Origin: Paenibacillus nuruki
GTDB taxonomy: Bacteria > Bacillota > Bacilli > Paenibacillales > Paenibacillaceae
NCBI RefSeq assembly: GCF_001721045.1
Contig: NZ_MDER01000028.1
Location: 41,854-105,853, forward strand
DNA: 64,000 nt
Direction: 5' to 3'
The notes under the pieces were generated by a model. It searched no databases. It saw only the letters and a list, made by a program, of their open reading frames with translations, and was not told the origin of the DNA. The position numbers and the translations under genes were made by a program. Below, piece by piece: positions 1-10,003 of the stretch (within the stretch, counting starts at the first letter, position 1; each line of letters begins with the position of its first letter).

Positions 1-25
1 GGAGCAAAAAGAGAGGGGGCGGATC

Positions 26-1588
26 ATGCGCATTAAGAATCTACTTCATTTTACTGAAAATCATCGATATTGCGTATACCGCGAATTCGGTATAGGTGCG
101 CTGGATGAACGGATGCTCAGTCTAGTTTATCAACCGTTAACAGGGGCTTTTGCGATTAGTGTGTATCGATTATTGTGTGAACATGTCGAAGCACAGCAAG
201 TCGGTTATTCGCCTATAGAACAACAGCGTCGTTTATTTTTAACTTTAGGGCTTGAACCGGGGGAACATGGACGTAAATTTTTGGTTGAACAGACTTCTTT
301 ATTAGAAGCTGTAGGCTTATTACAGACCAATCGAGTATACTTTCCCGATCAGGATGATTATATATATGAATATGAATTACAACAGCCGCTATCACCAAGT
401 GAGTTTTTCCGCACACAACATTTAACATTGTTATTACGGGACAAAATCGGCAAATTCGCTGTGTTGTCTTTACGGGAACGCTTTTTAGCTAAAGAGCCTG
501 ATGGCTGGGGTGATAGTACAGTTCAGAAAGAAAATATTTCACAACCGTTTTATGATATTTTTGAATTAAATACGCATGTGATCGATTATGAATTAGAACA
601 GGCGTTAACTGAAGTGAGTGCACAACAGCGTAGCAGTCAGCCGAAGCTAAGTGAAGATGATCTGATTAACTATGCAGATATTATTCGTTATTTCCCGCGT
701 GGTTCTCGTAACCGTATATATGTAGAAAAATTACGCTTTCTTCCAGAGCAGATGAATGTACTGAGTTATATTGCTTATAAATATCGTTTGGATATTCAAG
801 ATATTTGCCGGATGTTAGATGAAGATGGTGTTTTTGATGCCAAAGGTGAGCTGGCTGAAGATGAGATTCAGCGCCGTGCTAATCTGCAATTCCGTCAAGG
901 GAAAAAGCGTCAAGAAGAACGCCAGATTCACGAAGCTAAAGTGATCTCATTACGAGAAGAGAAAAAAGAAGAATCTCAAGATTTACCTGTAGAATATGCA
1001 GTCGAAATGGAGTATTATCTGGAAGTACCGCGTCAATTTACAAGCAAATGCGATATTCATCAATATAATACAATTCTACGCAATGAACCATATACGCGCG
1101 TTCTGGAAATGTTCTATCCCGGTAGCGTGCCTAATAGTGTGAATGATATATTCGAACATGTCGATATTAATTATAAATTGTCTGAAGAAGTGGTTAATGT
1201 ACTGATCCATTATTTATTGGCAATCAAAATGTCTCAACCCGGGGAACGCTTAAGTAGTAAATTTGTCGATTGGGTCGTGACGAATATGCTTAATCAACAA
1301 GTCGATACGTATGAAAAAGCGGTTCGTTATGTAAGAGAACAGAATAAGCTAGATCTCAAAATCAGTGATCAAGCGAAATCACAAGCCAAAGGTGGAACCG
1401 CTGGCGGTAATAAACGTACCAATACACGAACATACAATCGAGCGCCTAATGCCAAACCGGAGATTCCGATTGTCAAAAGTGCGCGTGAAGGTTCAAGTAT
1501 CGTGTCTGATGAAGAAATTGCAGAAGCGATGCGGTTAGCTGAACAAATGCAATCTGGACAAGATCGTGTCCAAAAGACCAATAGCTGA
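26..1588 (+). CDS. dnaB: Replication initiation/membrane attachment protein DnaB (helicase co-loader)
   Basis: A 520-residue protein resembling the Bacillus-type DnaB, which with DnaD and DnaI loads the replicative helicase at oriC and at stalled forks. The N-terminus (MRIKNLLHFTENHRY, then YQPLTGAFAISVYRLL) is the family's winged-helix start, and a DnaB/DnaD-like C-terminal domain lies at about residues 360-450. The tail is rich in Lys, Asn and Gly. It is somewhat longer than I recall for Bacillus subtilis DnaB (about 470). The SD gagaggggg lies just upstream. dnaI follows after 29 bp, so the two form the usual primosomal pair. The family call is secure; domain limits are approximate. Confidence 0.93.
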   Translation: MRIKNLLHFTENHRYCVYREFGIGALDERMLSLVYQPLTGAFAISVYRLLCEHVEAQQVGYSPIEQQRRLFLTLGLEPGEHGRKFLVEQTSLLEAVGLLQTNRVYFPDQDDYIYEYELQQPLSPSEFFRTQHLTLLLRDKIGKFAVLSLRERFLAKEPDGWGDSTVQKENISQPFYDIFELNTHVIDYELEQALTEVSAQQRSSQPKLSEDDLINYADIIRYFPRGSRNRIYVEKLRFLPEQMNVLSYIAYKYRLDIQDICRMLDEDGVFDAKGELAEDEIQRRANLQFRQGKKRQEERQIHEAKVISLREEKKEESQDLPVEYAVEMEYYLEVPRQFTSKCDIHQYNTILRNEPYTRVLEMFYPGSVPNSVNDIFEHVDINYKLSEEVVNVLIHYLLAIKMSQPGERLSSKFVDWVVTNMLNQQVDTYEKAVRYVREQNKLDLKISDQAKSQAKGGTAGGNKRTNTRTYNRAPNAKPEIPIVKSAREGSSIVSDEEIAEAMRLAEQMQSGQDRVQKTNS

Positions 1589-1617
1589 GTGAATGTAAAA
1601 GGAAGGGGCAAACTGCC

Positions 1618-2580
1618 ATGGAATCCCTCGGTGATCTGTTACGGCAGATGAAAAGTCCGCGCTTTCGGGAAGAGTCACAAAAGATTGCTGCGCGTCTACT
1701 CAGTGATCCGCTTGTGCTGGAACTAAGAGCAGAGCATCCAGAGCTTACCGATCAGGAACTCATGACGAACCTTAGTAAGCTGTATCAATATGTAGGCGAC
1801 CGTGGTCATTGTGATAACTGCCCGGGATTAGATAACTGTCCCAATGATTTTCAAGGACATTACACCAAATTAAGTGTAGAGCCTTCAGAGTCGGGACCCA
1901 AGTTATACGATCGCAAAACACCTTGTCATAAACAATTGACAAGACAACATGAGCAACAGGTCAAACAGCGTATTCATAGCTTCTATATTGATGAACGCGC
2001 GCTGAATGAAGGGTATAATCCCAAAGAAATTGTAGCTAAAGATTCGAATCGTGTACCTGCTGTGGTACAGATTTTTCAATATATTAGTGAAACCAAGCAA
2101 AATGGATTATCGCCACAAGGCTTATATTTAGAAGGTGGATTTGGAACAGGTAAAACATTTTTGGCTTCGTATCTGTTACATGAATTAGCCAAAGTGGGTC
2201 ATACCGGTGTTATTGTGTATATGCCTGACTTTGTAGAAGACTTGAAGTCAATGTTCCAGGATAATAATCGGATGAAAGAAACGATGGATATTATGAAGCA
2301 TACCGATCTGTTGATTTTTGATGATATTGGAGCTGAAAATCTAAGTTCATGGGTACGGGATCATGTATTGGGTTCGATTCTGAATTATCGAATGAATCGC
2401 AAACCTACTTTTTACACATCTAATTATTCATTAGCTGATCTGCAAAAGCATTTGAGTTTTACGAATAAAGATGGTGAAGAGTTCTACAAAGGGGAACGTT
2501 TGATGAACCGAATTAGTCCTTTTGTAAAAGTGATCCGGGTTGAAGGTGAAAACAAACGGGGCGGAATGAGCAATAGCTAG
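1618..2580 (+). CDS. dnaI: Primosomal protein DnaI (helicase loader ATPase)
   Basis: AAA+ ATPase that loads the replicative DNA helicase with DnaB and DnaD. The 320 residues fit the family (about 310). An N-terminal domain has a Cys/His cluster (HCDNC, then NCPND and CHKQ at about residues 63-105) typical of the DnaI zinc-binding region. The C-terminal AAA+ core shows Walker A GGFGTGKT near residue 174, Walker B LLIFDDIG near 231, and a sensor stretch TFYTSNYS. It is preceded by a GGAAGGGG-type SD and is co-oriented with dnaB 29 bp upstream. Confidence 0.95.
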   Translation: MESLGDLLRQMKSPRFREESQKIAARLLSDPLVLELRAEHPELTDQELMTNLSKLYQYVGDRGHCDNCPGLDNCPNDFQGHYTKLSVEPSESGPKLYDRKTPCHKQLTRQHEQQVKQRIHSFYIDERALNEGYNPKEIVAKDSNRVPAVVQIFQYISETKQNGLSPQGLYLEGGFGTGKTFLASYLLHELAKVGHTGVIVYMPDFVEDLKSMFQDNNRMKETMDIMKHTDLLIFDDIGAENLSSWVRDHVLGSILNYRMNRKPTFYTSNYSLADLQKHLSFTNKDGEEFYKGERLMNRISPFVKVIRVEGENKRGGMSNS

Positions 2581-2652
2581 TATGCCTATTTCGTTATTTA
2601 TGATACAATACTTACTAATTGAAAGATAATTATGAATAAATCGTAACATCTG

Positions 2653-2681
2653 TTTCGGAATGACCAATGTTGTGTTATAAT
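2653..2681 (+). promoter_or_regulatory. Putative sigma-A promoter of trxA
   Basis: TATAAT at 2676-2681 is preceded by TGT (extended -10). A weak -35, TTTCGG, lies 17 bp upstream at 2653-2658. It sits about 80 bp ahead of the trxA start, whose SD is AAGGAGG. The assignment is by consensus only. Confidence 0.5.
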
Positions 2682-2764
2682 AAAAGAGTCAGCAATGACA
2701 ATACTTGTTTAATGTTTAAATAATATTAATTCAAAATAAAAGTTACTCAAGGAGGATATTTCAC

Positions 2765-3082
2765 ATGGCTATCGTTAATGTATCTGATCAATCTTTCACA
2801 AACGAAGTTGAAGGACAAGGAACAGTATTGGTGGATTTCTGGGCACCATGGTGTGGACCTTGTAAAATGCTTGCTCCAATCTTGGACGAGTTATCTACAG
2901 AAGTAGGCGACAGTGTTAAAATCGCTAAAGTAAACGTAGATGAAAACCCTGAAACAGCTTCACGTTTTGGTGTTATGAGTATTCCTACAATGATCTTCTT
3001 CAAAGACGGTCAACCTGTAGATAAAGTAGTAGGTTTGAATTCTAAAGATGCTCTTAAATCTATTCTTGCAAAACACCAATAA
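2765..3082 (+). CDS. trxA: Thioredoxin
   Basis: Small dithiol oxidoreductase of the cytosol that reduces protein disulfides and is recycled by thioredoxin reductase. The 105 residues are full family length. The active site WCGPCK is at about residues 28-33, the cis-Pro loop is SIPTM, and VDFWAPWCGPC is the standard context. The gene has its own promoter and a strong AAGGAGG SD, and a terminator follows at 3194-3226, so it appears monocistronic. Confidence 0.97.
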   Translation: MAIVNVSDQSFTNEVEGQGTVLVDFWAPWCGPCKMLAPILDELSTEVGDSVKIAKVNVDENPETASRFGVMSIPTMIFFKDGQPVDKVVGLNSKDALKSILAKHQ

Positions 3083-3193
3083 TTAGTAATTCCATATACA
3101 CGTAAATCCTGCCGATTTACTCATCAAGAGTCTTTATCATAAGTCATATGAATTACCAATAGACATAAGTGAGTGTATACAACTAGCTTATGT

Positions 3194-3226
3194 AAAACCT
3201 CCGGTCATGCACCGGGGGTTTTTTAG
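3194..3226 (+). terminator. Rho-independent terminator of trxA
   Basis: The stem AAAACCTCCGGT pairs with ACCGGGGGTTTT around a CATGC loop and ends in a T-run. A second hairpin, ACATAAG/CTTATGT, lies just upstream. The loop contains an ATG in frame with uvrC, which is not a credible start. Confidence 0.85.
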
Positions 3227-3275
3227 TTGTATAATTAGGGTACATTTGTTCTATATCGTTAGAAAGGAGAGATTT

Positions 3276-5342
3276 ATGGACTCTCATATGGATCTTATTC
3301 AAGAGCAAGAACAAGCGATGATCAATATTCGTAACAAACTAGCATTGTTGCCCGATCTGTCGGGTTGTTATTTAATGAAAAACCGTGAAGGTACAATTAT
3401 TTATGTAGGAAAAGCGAAAGTACTCAAAAATCGAGTTCGCTCTTATTTTACAGGAAGTCACGATGGTAAAACGCAACGTCTTGTTGCTGATATTCGTGAT
3501 TTTGAATATATTGTGACTGGAAGCAATATGGAAGCACTTATTTTAGAATGTAATCTGATCAAAACGCATCAGCCTAAATACAATGTACTGCTCAAAGATG
3601 ATAAAACTTTTCCATATATCAAAATTACCAATGAGGCGCATCCACGTCTGGAAGTCACGCGACGTATTTTAAAAGATAAAGCCAAATATTTTGGGCCGTA
3701 TCCTAATGCGTTTGCAGCACAACAGACCAAAAAATTGTTAGACCGTATGTATCCGTTGCGTAAATGTAAAGTGATGCCTAAAGAAGTCTGCTTGTATTAT
3801 CACATGGGGCAATGTCTGGCACCTTGTGAGTTCGAAGTGCCTCAACAATCCTATGATGAGATTAAGCAAGAAATCAGCAAGTTTTTGAGTGGTGGTCATG
3901 AAGAGATCAAAAAAGAGTTGCAACGTAAAATGGAAGAAGCCGCTGAAGATTTGTATTTTGAGCGTGCTAAAGAATTGCGTGATCAGATCATCAATATCGA
4001 CGCTCTGATGGAAAAACAAAAAATCACCATGGCAGATGCTAAAGATCGTGATGTATTTGGTTTTGCTGTCGATAAAGGCTGGATGTGTGTACAGATTCTG
4101 TATATGCGTCAAGGTAAAATGATTGAACGTCATGCTTCTGTGTTCCCTTTTTATGGAGAGCCGTATAATGACTTTATGTCTTATGTGACTCAGTATTATA
4201 GCGAAAATCCAGCGATGCCACAGGAGATTATGTTGCCTGTTGAAGAAGTGATTGTGGATGAAGAAAATGATGTTCAGGATGAAGCTGTAGATCATGCAGA
4301 ACAAGCAGGATTGGATGATAGCGAGCAAGCGACCTCAGAAGTAATGAGTGACCGTGTAGCAGAAGAAGGAACCGCTTATGCTGTTCATACGACAGAACAG
4401 TCTGTAGAGCAAGCAGAAGCTGCTAATGCTTCTGAAGCAGCACTTGCTAATGAACAACAGGATGCACAAGCAGAAAGTGGCGAACAAGCTGATCCTTCAA
4501 GCAGTGCAGCCGCTCTCCAACAATGGCTAGGGGTTAAAGTATTGATCCCTCGTCGTGGACTCAAAAAGCAGATGACAACGATGGCACAAGATAATGCTAG
4601 AGTGTCTCTGGACGAAAAATTCCGCTTAATTGAACGTGATGAAGAACGTACGTCCAAAGCCGCAGGTAATCTAGGACAAGCGATTGGTCTAGAAAGTTTG
4701 GAACGTATTGAAGCATTCGATAACTCGAATATTCAAGGAACCAATCCGGTATCTGCGATGGTTGTATTTATAGATGGTAAGCCTGCTCGTAAAGAATACC
4801 GTAAATACAAAGTACGTACCGTTGAAGGTTCAGATGATTACGGAACCATGCGTGAAGTGATTCGCCGTCGCTACGAACGTGTGGTAAAAGAAAATCTACC
4901 GATGCCTGATCTAATCGTTGTCGATGGTGGTAAAGGACAAATTTCAGCGGCAACCGATGTATTGGAAAATGAGCTAGGTCTATTTATTCCAGTCTGTGGA
5001 TTGGTCAAAGATTCTAAGCACCGTACCTCTCAATTGATGGTGGGCGATCCAGCAGAACCGGTGAACTTAGCAAGAGATAGTCAAGAATTTTATCTATTGC
5101 AACGGATTCAAGATGAAGTCCATCGCTTTGCGATTACATTCCACCGTGAACAACGGGGCAAATCGATGATTACTTCGCAATTGGACAGTATCCCAGGAAT
5201 CGGAGACAAACGTCGTAAGTTGTTACTGAAGCACTTTGGTTCACTCAAAAAAATCAGAGAAGCCAGTGTAGACGATTTCCGCCAGTTGGGTATCGGGGAC
5301 AAATTAGCGAAGCAGATTTTGGATGCTTTAAAAGAAGAATAA
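3276..5342 (+). CDS. uvrC: Excinuclease ABC subunit C (UvrC) with acidic insert
   Basis: Nuclease of nucleotide excision repair, making both incisions around a lesion after UvrAB loading. The start at 3276 is chosen for its AAAGGAGAG SD; a longer reading would begin inside the trxA terminator. Domains in order: GIY-YIG nuclease (SGCYLM, IIYVGKA, residues about 29-110), UVR motif (about 210-245), UvrC RNase H-like domain ([18 protein letters not shown]), and C-terminal helix-hairpin-helix ([21 protein letters not shown]). The length of 688 exceeds the usual 590-620 because an Ala/Glu/Gln/Asp-rich stretch at residues about 317-415 separates the middle region from [10 protein letters not shown]. 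Confidence 0.96.
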   Translation: MDSHMDLIQEQEQAMINIRNKLALLPDLSGCYLMKNREGTIIYVGKAKVLKNRVRSYFTGSHDGKTQRLVADIRDFEYIVTGSNMEALILECNLIKTHQPKYNVLLKDDKTFPYIKITNEAHPRLEVTRRILKDKAKYFGPYPNAFAAQQTKKLLDRMYPLRKCKVMPKEVCLYYHMGQCLAPCEFEVPQQSYDEIKQEISKFLSGGHEEIKKELQRKMEEAAEDLYFERAKELRDQIINIDALMEKQKITMADAKDRDVFGFAVDKGWMCVQILYMRQGKMIERHASVFPFYGEPYNDFMSYVTQYYSENPAMPQEIMLPVEEVIVDEENDVQDEAVDHAEQAGLDDSEQATSEVMSDRVAEEGTAYAVHTTEQSVEQAEAANASEAALANEQQDAQAESGEQADPSSSAAALQQWLGVKVLIPRRGLKKQMTTMAQDNARVSLDEKFRLIERDEERTSKAAGNLGQAIGLESLERIEAFDNSNIQGTNPVSAMVVFIDGKPARKEYRKYKVRTVEGSDDYGTMREVIRRRYERVVKENLPMPDLIVVDGGKGQISAATDVLENELGLFIPVCGLVKDSKHRTSQLMVGDPAEPVNLARDSQEFYLLQRIQDEVHRFAITFHREQRGKSMITSQLDSIPGIGDKRRKLLLKHFGSLKKIREASVDDFRQLGIGDKLAKQILDALKEE

Positions 5343-5403
5343 ATGCACCAACAATATCAATACAATGATTATAATAGCTCCCTACAATCAACAAAATATA
5401 GAT

Positions 5404-5436
5404 AAAAAAAGAGTAGCCTAATGGCTACTCTTTTGG
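5404..5436. terminator. Bidirectional terminator between uvrC and CPBP protease gene
   Basis: GAGTAGCC and GGCTACTC form a perfect 8-bp stem around TAAT, flanked by an A-run on one side and a T-run on the other. It can stop both convergent transcripts. The stop codon of the minus-strand gene lies inside the stem. Confidence 0.85.
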
Positions 5437-7224
5437 TTTATTGTCATGTTCAGACGGTGGCACTGGATTAGAATACTGTTGAAATTGTTGCGGATGATCT
5501 GGATACTGCTGCTGTCCTTGTGTAGGATCATAATACACTTGAGGGATAGGTGCAGGCGGTACATAAGGTGGATAAGCATTTTCGACACCTTTATTTTTGG
5601 TAAAAGTATAGATGATGATAGCGACAATAGCGGGTAAAACAATATAGAATGCACCGAGCAAGATATTGACGATTCCACCCATACTAATCAGACTGAGCGA
5701 CATCAATATACTATCAAATATAACGTGTGCAAATACGGCTGCAATAAAACCATATCGTAAGAAGATAAAGCTAAACAATAAACCGATAAATAGTAACTCG
5801 ATCGGACGTGAATATATTGGATAGATTGGATATAACGTATGTCCAAGCGCCCAGATCATCGTCGTGATAAAGCAAGCTACAAATGTATTGCGTAACAGTT
5901 TCTTCAACATGCCGATTCCGAATAGACGGTAAACCGCTTCTTCGCCAATCCCTGCCATCCATGCTAATAATGGGAATAAGGCTGGATAGATCATATTATA
6001 AGGCGAACTCGTATCATCGGTAGCAGAGTAGACACCTAGCGCATTTTCTAAGATTAAATAAATAATGGATTGTACACCTAGTAAAATAAGTGCATACAAG
6101 TAACCTACAGCTACGCTATGCAATACATATTTACCATAACCGATTTCTTTGGAACGTGGCCAGATATTGATTCCTCGTTCTCTCCATAATCCATCTCCAC
6201 CTACAAAAGAGAAGTAGAGTAAAACTGCCATCAATATATTTAATATTAATTGTAGACCAATAATCACATAAGAAACGATTTTGTTGGATTCACCTAAAGT
6301 AATATCTACTAAAATAGGCCACATATTCACAACGCTAAATATAGAAATTGCACAATAGATTACACTTAGCACAATACCCCGTTTAAATGAAGTATGTCTG
6401 CGTTTGAGTGCGCCGAATACAATCGCGAGTACACCGAGTACAAGAGTGAACAATCCATAACCCAAAGCTGTTAACCAGCCAGCTAAAGCAGTCTGTTCTT
6501 TTACATAAGCCGTATACGTATCCGGTGGAGTCAATACCGGTTGGAAGGAACGAATTTGTCCATATTCATAGGTGAACTTGAGTTGTAATTGACTATCACC
6601 TAATTTGCCATCTGCGGCAGTGTACAGTAAATCTTGCTCATTACCTTTAGTCTGTAATGTTAATTGTCCTGCGTCAAATCCTAGTGCTTTTAAAATAGGT
6701 TGTGCTTGTTCTTGCTTTTCAGCCAGTGTAACGGATTCGTCTTTTTCCGTAGTTGCCGTAGGATCTAGACTGAACGGTTGTGATGCTCCTGTCTGGTTGT
6801 CATACATAGAAAAAGCAACCACTTTACCGGTATTCATATGTACATCAATATCAAGTGCATCTCCAGTACCCACATCTGGATAATGAACACGGAATACATC
6901 ATAAGGAGCTACTTTTTCTAACTTCTTCATATACGTCTGTGTTAATTTTTCTTTGGCTACATAACCGCTTAATTCAGCATTCGTATGATACGTTACTGAA
7001 GGGGCGGGAAGATCGGGTAATACCAATGTGTCACTGGCAAACGCTCTAGCGCTTTCGATCGCTTTTTCCTGACTGATGATATTCACTTGTTGCACTTCTA
7101 ACGTATCTGAAGCAGTGGAAGGGAATACTTGTAAAAGCAAAAATAATACCAGTCCGACAGCAGCGAGTACACTGAGAATTTTGTAATTCGGTTTGAGCTG
7201 TACGGGTTGTCCGGTGGGGTTCAT
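5425..7224 (-). CDS. CPBP family intramembrane glutamic endopeptidase (CAAX/Abi type)
   Basis: A 599-residue membrane protein. One N-terminal membrane segment (residues about 12-32) is followed by a roughly 200-residue soluble, probably extracytoplasmic region, then about eight hydrophobic segments. The CPBP/Abi signature is clear: EEAVYR near residue 425, then ALGH and FAHVIFD, supplying the paired Glu and the His residues of the Rce1-like active site. The C-terminal tail is Pro/Gln/Tyr-rich (YPPYVPPAP), as often seen in Gram-positive membrane proteins. The gene is single and convergent with uvrC. Substrate unknown; roles such as signal peptide processing or bacteriocin immunity would be guesses. 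Confidence 0.85.
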   Translation of the reverse strand: MNPTGQPVQLKPNYKILSVLAAVGLVLFLLLQVFPSTASDTLEVQQVNIISQEKAIESARAFASDTLVLPDLPAPSVTYHTNAELSGYVAKEKLTQTYMKKLEKVAPYDVFRVHYPDVGTGDALDIDVHMNTGKVVAFSMYDNQTGASQPFSLDPTATTEKDESVTLAEKQEQAQPILKALGFDAGQLTLQTKGNEQDLLYTAADGKLGDSQLQLKFTYEYGQIRSFQPVLTPPDTYTAYVKEQTALAGWLTALGYGLFTLVLGVLAIVFGALKRRHTSFKRGIVLSVIYCAISIFSVVNMWPILVDITLGESNKIVSYVIIGLQLILNILMAVLLYFSFVGGDGLWRERGINIWPRSKEIGYGKYVLHSVAVGYLYALILLGVQSIIYLILENALGVYSATDDTSSPYNMIYPALFPLLAWMAGIGEEAVYRLFGIGMLKKLLRNTFVACFITTMIWALGHTLYPIYPIYSRPIELLFIGLLFSFIFLRYGFIAAVFAHVIFDSILMSLSLISMGGIVNILLGAFYIVLPAIVAIIIYTFTKNKGVENAYPPYVPPAPIPQVYYDPTQGQQQYPDHPQQFQQYSNPVPPSEHDNKPKE

Positions 7225-7457
7225 GAATGTCCTCCTTCAATTTTAAAAACACCTAGTTAGCATAGAGAAAGATATTTTGGTGTACACAAATTCTTTATAC
7301 TTAAGCTATTCGCATGTATACTACTAAATGCTAGTGTAACGTAATCTTTTTTTGATTGCAAAACGCTATAGCCGTCTGTCTTCAGAGCCACTATAATCAG
7401 AAGCAGTGAACAGATTGGAATAAGTCATATTTAGAGAATAGAGAGGTTGAATAGATT
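7225..7457. promoter_or_regulatory. Divergent intergenic region, CPBP gene and ktrB
   Basis: This 233-bp gap serves two outward-facing genes. TATAAT at 7392-7397 is a plausible -10 for ktrB, though no good -35 is visible. I found no structure resembling the c-di-AMP riboswitch that controls ktr genes in Bacillus. The 12-mer AAAGATATTTTG near 7267 matches one end of the dispersed repeat described elsewhere, but the match does not continue. Confidence 0.35.
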
Positions 7458-8798
7458 TTGAAAAATGTTTTTGCAATAAAAGTTTGGACACCACCTCGTA
7501 TTCTCGCTTTAGGCTATGCTATCTGTATTTTATTAGGAACGTTTTTATTGATGTTACCTGTTGCGCATCAAGGTGGAGAAGGGTTGAGTTTTTTAAATGC
7601 CTTTTTTACAGCGACTTCAGCGACTTGTGTAACAGGTCTAGTCGTTGTGGATACAGGAACCTTTTTCTCGACCTTTGGTCAAGTGGTGATTATGTGTCTG
7701 ATTCAAATCGGTGGACTCGGATTTATGACGATTGCTACATTATTTGCTTTGGTGTTTGGAAGACGTATTTCTTTACGAGAACGTCTGGTGTTGCAAGAAG
7801 CCATGAATCAAGGAGATATGGAAGGTATTGTTCGTTTAATAAAAAAAGTGATTTATTATTCATTTGCTATTGAATTGATTGCTGCATTTTTATTTACGCT
7901 ACGCTTAATGGCAGATTTTCCACTTGGACAAGCCATGTATTATGGTGCTTTTCATGCCGTATCGTTATTTAATAATGCAGGTTTTGATTTGTTCGGTCAT
8001 TATAGTAGCTTTACCCGATATGTATCCGATCCAGCATTCAATATCATATCTATGGCTTTGATCGTATTGGGCGGACTCGGATTTGTTGTATTGTCTGATC
8101 TGATTGAATATCGCAAACATCGTAAATTATCAATACATTCCAAAGCTGTATTATGGATGACTTCTATTCTGCTTGTTGGAGGGTTTGTACTGGTTTTCAT
8201 ATTTGAATTTACGAACCTAAAAACGATTGGAAGCTTGAGTTGGGATGGTAAGATATGGGGTTCGTTATTTCAATCGGTCACCACAAGAACAGCAGGCGCG
8301 AATACGCTGGATCTAACTCAATTAAGACAAGCTACTTTATTCCTGACGATTATTCTGATGTTTATTGGAGGTTCGCCGGGTTCAACAGCCGGTGGTGTCA
8401 AAACAACAACGATTCTACTGATTGTTGGAGCAGTCATCAGTATGGTCAAAGGAAAAGAAGATGTGGTTCTATTTTATTTTCGGATCAACAAAGATCGGAT
8501 CTATAAAGCATTAACGATTACAGTTTTTTCATTATCGTTAGTGATTGTGGCTACGATGGTTCTTACGATGACAGAAGCGACTGACTTTATGAGTGTTTTA
8601 TTTGAAGCCACTTCTGCATTCGGTACGGTTGGATTGTCTCTTGGATTAACTCCCAATCTAAGTACGACTGGTAAATTAGTGATCTGTTTGTTGATGTTTG
8701 CTGGACGGGTAGGCATGATTACACTGGTCTGGGCACTCGCTCCCAAACAAGACAAAGAACTATATCGCTATCCTGAAGGTAAGATTATGATTGGTTAA
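7458..8798 (+). CDS. ktrB: Potassium uptake protein KtrB (TrkH/KtrB family)
   Basis: Membrane subunit of the Ktr-type K+ (Na+-coupled) uptake channel. At 446 residues it matches Bacillus KtrB. Four pore repeats are recognisable: SATCVTGLVVVDTGTF, FHAVSLFNNAGFDLF, FQSVTTRTAGANTLDL and FEATSAFGTVGLSLG, each carrying the conserved Gly of the selectivity filter, and the gate loop GGSPGSTAGGVKTTT is present. It starts with TTG at 7458 behind the SD GAGAGG. No regulatory ktrA gene adjoins it, so the RCK partner must be encoded elsewhere. Confidence 0.92.
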   Translation: MKNVFAIKVWTPPRILALGYAICILLGTFLLMLPVAHQGGEGLSFLNAFFTATSATCVTGLVVVDTGTFFSTFGQVVIMCLIQIGGLGFMTIATLFALVFGRRISLRERLVLQEAMNQGDMEGIVRLIKKVIYYSFAIELIAAFLFTLRLMADFPLGQAMYYGAFHAVSLFNNAGFDLFGHYSSFTRYVSDPAFNIISMALIVLGGLGFVVLSDLIEYRKHRKLSIHSKAVLWMTSILLVGGFVLVFIFEFTNLKTIGSLSWDGKIWGSLFQSVTTRTAGANTLDLTQLRQATLFLTIILMFIGGSPGSTAGGVKTTTILLIVGAVISMVKGKEDVVLFYFRINKDRIYKALTITVFSLSLVIVATMVLTMTEATDFMSVLFEATSAFGTVGLSLGLTPNLSTTGKLVICLLMFAGRVGMITLVWALAPKQDKELYRYPEGKIMIG

Positions 8799-8808
8799 AA
8801 GTGTATGT

Positions 8809-9726
8809 TTATTCATCTAAACGAATAGGATCATTTATCGTTTCAAATTGTTCTTTGGTATCAATAATCCATTGTCTGGCTGCTGAGCCTAGATCAGAAC
8901 TTTCACTATAAAGGAGACAGGTGGTGCGGCGTGTCTGCTCTAGTTCAGGAATATGAAGAGAGACCAGCTCGTTCCCTGATAACAACTGTTTCCCAACATA
9001 GGATTTGGGCAATAATGCAGCAGCCATACAAATAGGCAATAAACGTACAATCGCTTCAAAAGAATCAATTTCCATACGCAAGTCGGGCATCACTGTATAC
9101 CGATGAAATACATCATCTATTAATTTACGATACCATGTGCCTTTTGAGAAAATAATCATAGCCAAACCTTGTAAATCCTGCATTGTAGTCTCTTGATGAT
9201 CTGCAAGCGGGTGATTGCTCGGGACGACTAATTCAAGGTGATCATCAAATAAAGGCACGCAAGTAAGACCCGATTCATGGATCGAGGACGCTACAATACC
9301 GACATCTACTTTTTTATCACGGACGGCATTTACAATTTCATGCGTTTTGCCGGTAATTAATTTGAGCTCTGCATAAGGGTGTTTACGAGTAAAGCTACTA
9401 ACAAGTGGTGGCAACGTCGTCTGTAAGGTCGTCAGACTGGCGCCAAAGGTCACTGTGGTCTGATCTTCAGACTTATAGCGGTTAAGGCTCTGCAAGAACT
9501 TGAGGTTCTGCTGACGCTGTTCTAATGCAAATGTATAGGTTAATCGTCCAATTGAAGTCAATTCAAGTCGCTTTCCATTACGATTGAACAATGATACACC
9601 TAGATTTTCTTCTAATTTAGAAATTTTACGAGAAAGAGCAGGCTGAGATAAATTCAATAATTTGGAAGCCTGATTTAAGCTAGATTGTTCCACAACGACC
9701 GCAAATATATCAATATCTTCAAGCAT
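8809..9726 (-). CDS. LysR family transcriptional regulator
   Basis: A 305-residue LysR-type regulator with the N-terminal winged HTH (QSSLNQASKLLNLSQPALSRKISKLEENLGVSLFNR split over residues about 12-50) and a periplasmic-binding-like effector domain (TFGASLTTLQTTLPPL onward). It is divergent from sdhCAB across 277 bp and converges on ktrB with only 10 bp between stops. Divergent placement makes control of its own gene and possibly of sdh plausible, but the ligand is not evident. Confidence 0.88.
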   Translation of the reverse strand: MLEDIDIFAVVVEQSSLNQASKLLNLSQPALSRKISKLEENLGVSLFNRNGKRLELTSIGRLTYTFALEQRQQNLKFLQSLNRYKSEDQTTVTFGASLTTLQTTLPPLVSSFTRKHPYAELKLITGKTHEIVNAVRDKKVDVGIVASSIHESGLTCVPLFDDHLELVVPSNHPLADHQETTMQDLQGLAMIIFSKGTWYRKLIDDVFHRYTVMPDLRMEIDSFEAIVRLLPICMAAALLPKSYVGKQLLSGNELVSLHIPELEQTRRTTCLLYSESSDLGSAARQWIIDTKEQFETINDPIRLDE

Positions 9727-9831
9727 CTGGAATTTCTCCTTTCCTCTTATGCGTTTTAGTTATAACAATTAATAATTATATTGCAATTCCATTATAAGTC
9801 AAAGTAGAGTAACATAAAAAGTGACACAAGT

Positions 9832-9859
9832 TGTTCACAGTCTTAGAGCATTGTGAACA
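9832..9859. promoter_or_regulatory. Inverted repeat upstream of sdhCAB
   Basis: TGTTCACA (9832-9839) and TGTGAACA (9852-9859) are perfect 8-bp inverted arms with 12 bp between them, so half-site centres are 20 bp apart, about two helical turns. It lies in the LysR/sdhC divergent region, about 150 bp ahead of sdhC, and fits a dimeric regulator. The resemblance to Rex and Fnr/Crp sites is partial only. Confidence 0.45.
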
Positions 9860-10003
9860 GATTGTAAAGCTACGGAAGATGGGGACTTCCTACGCGGAGA
9901 TTAACGAAGGTCCGAATATCTCTCGTTGATCCACGTCTGGGACAGCATTAACCAATGACTGTCACTATGAAAACGCTCTTATTATGAAAGGGGAACGTCA
10001 TTC

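Noticed and set aside
3207..3275. A uvrC start 23 codons upstream
   Set aside because: The ATG is in the loop of the trxA terminator and has no SD; ATG 3276 has AAAGGAGAG.
7225..7457. c-di-AMP riboswitch ahead of ktrB, and a further copy of the dispersed repeat at 7267
   Set aside because: No conserved riboswitch words or pairing; only 12 bases match the repeat end.
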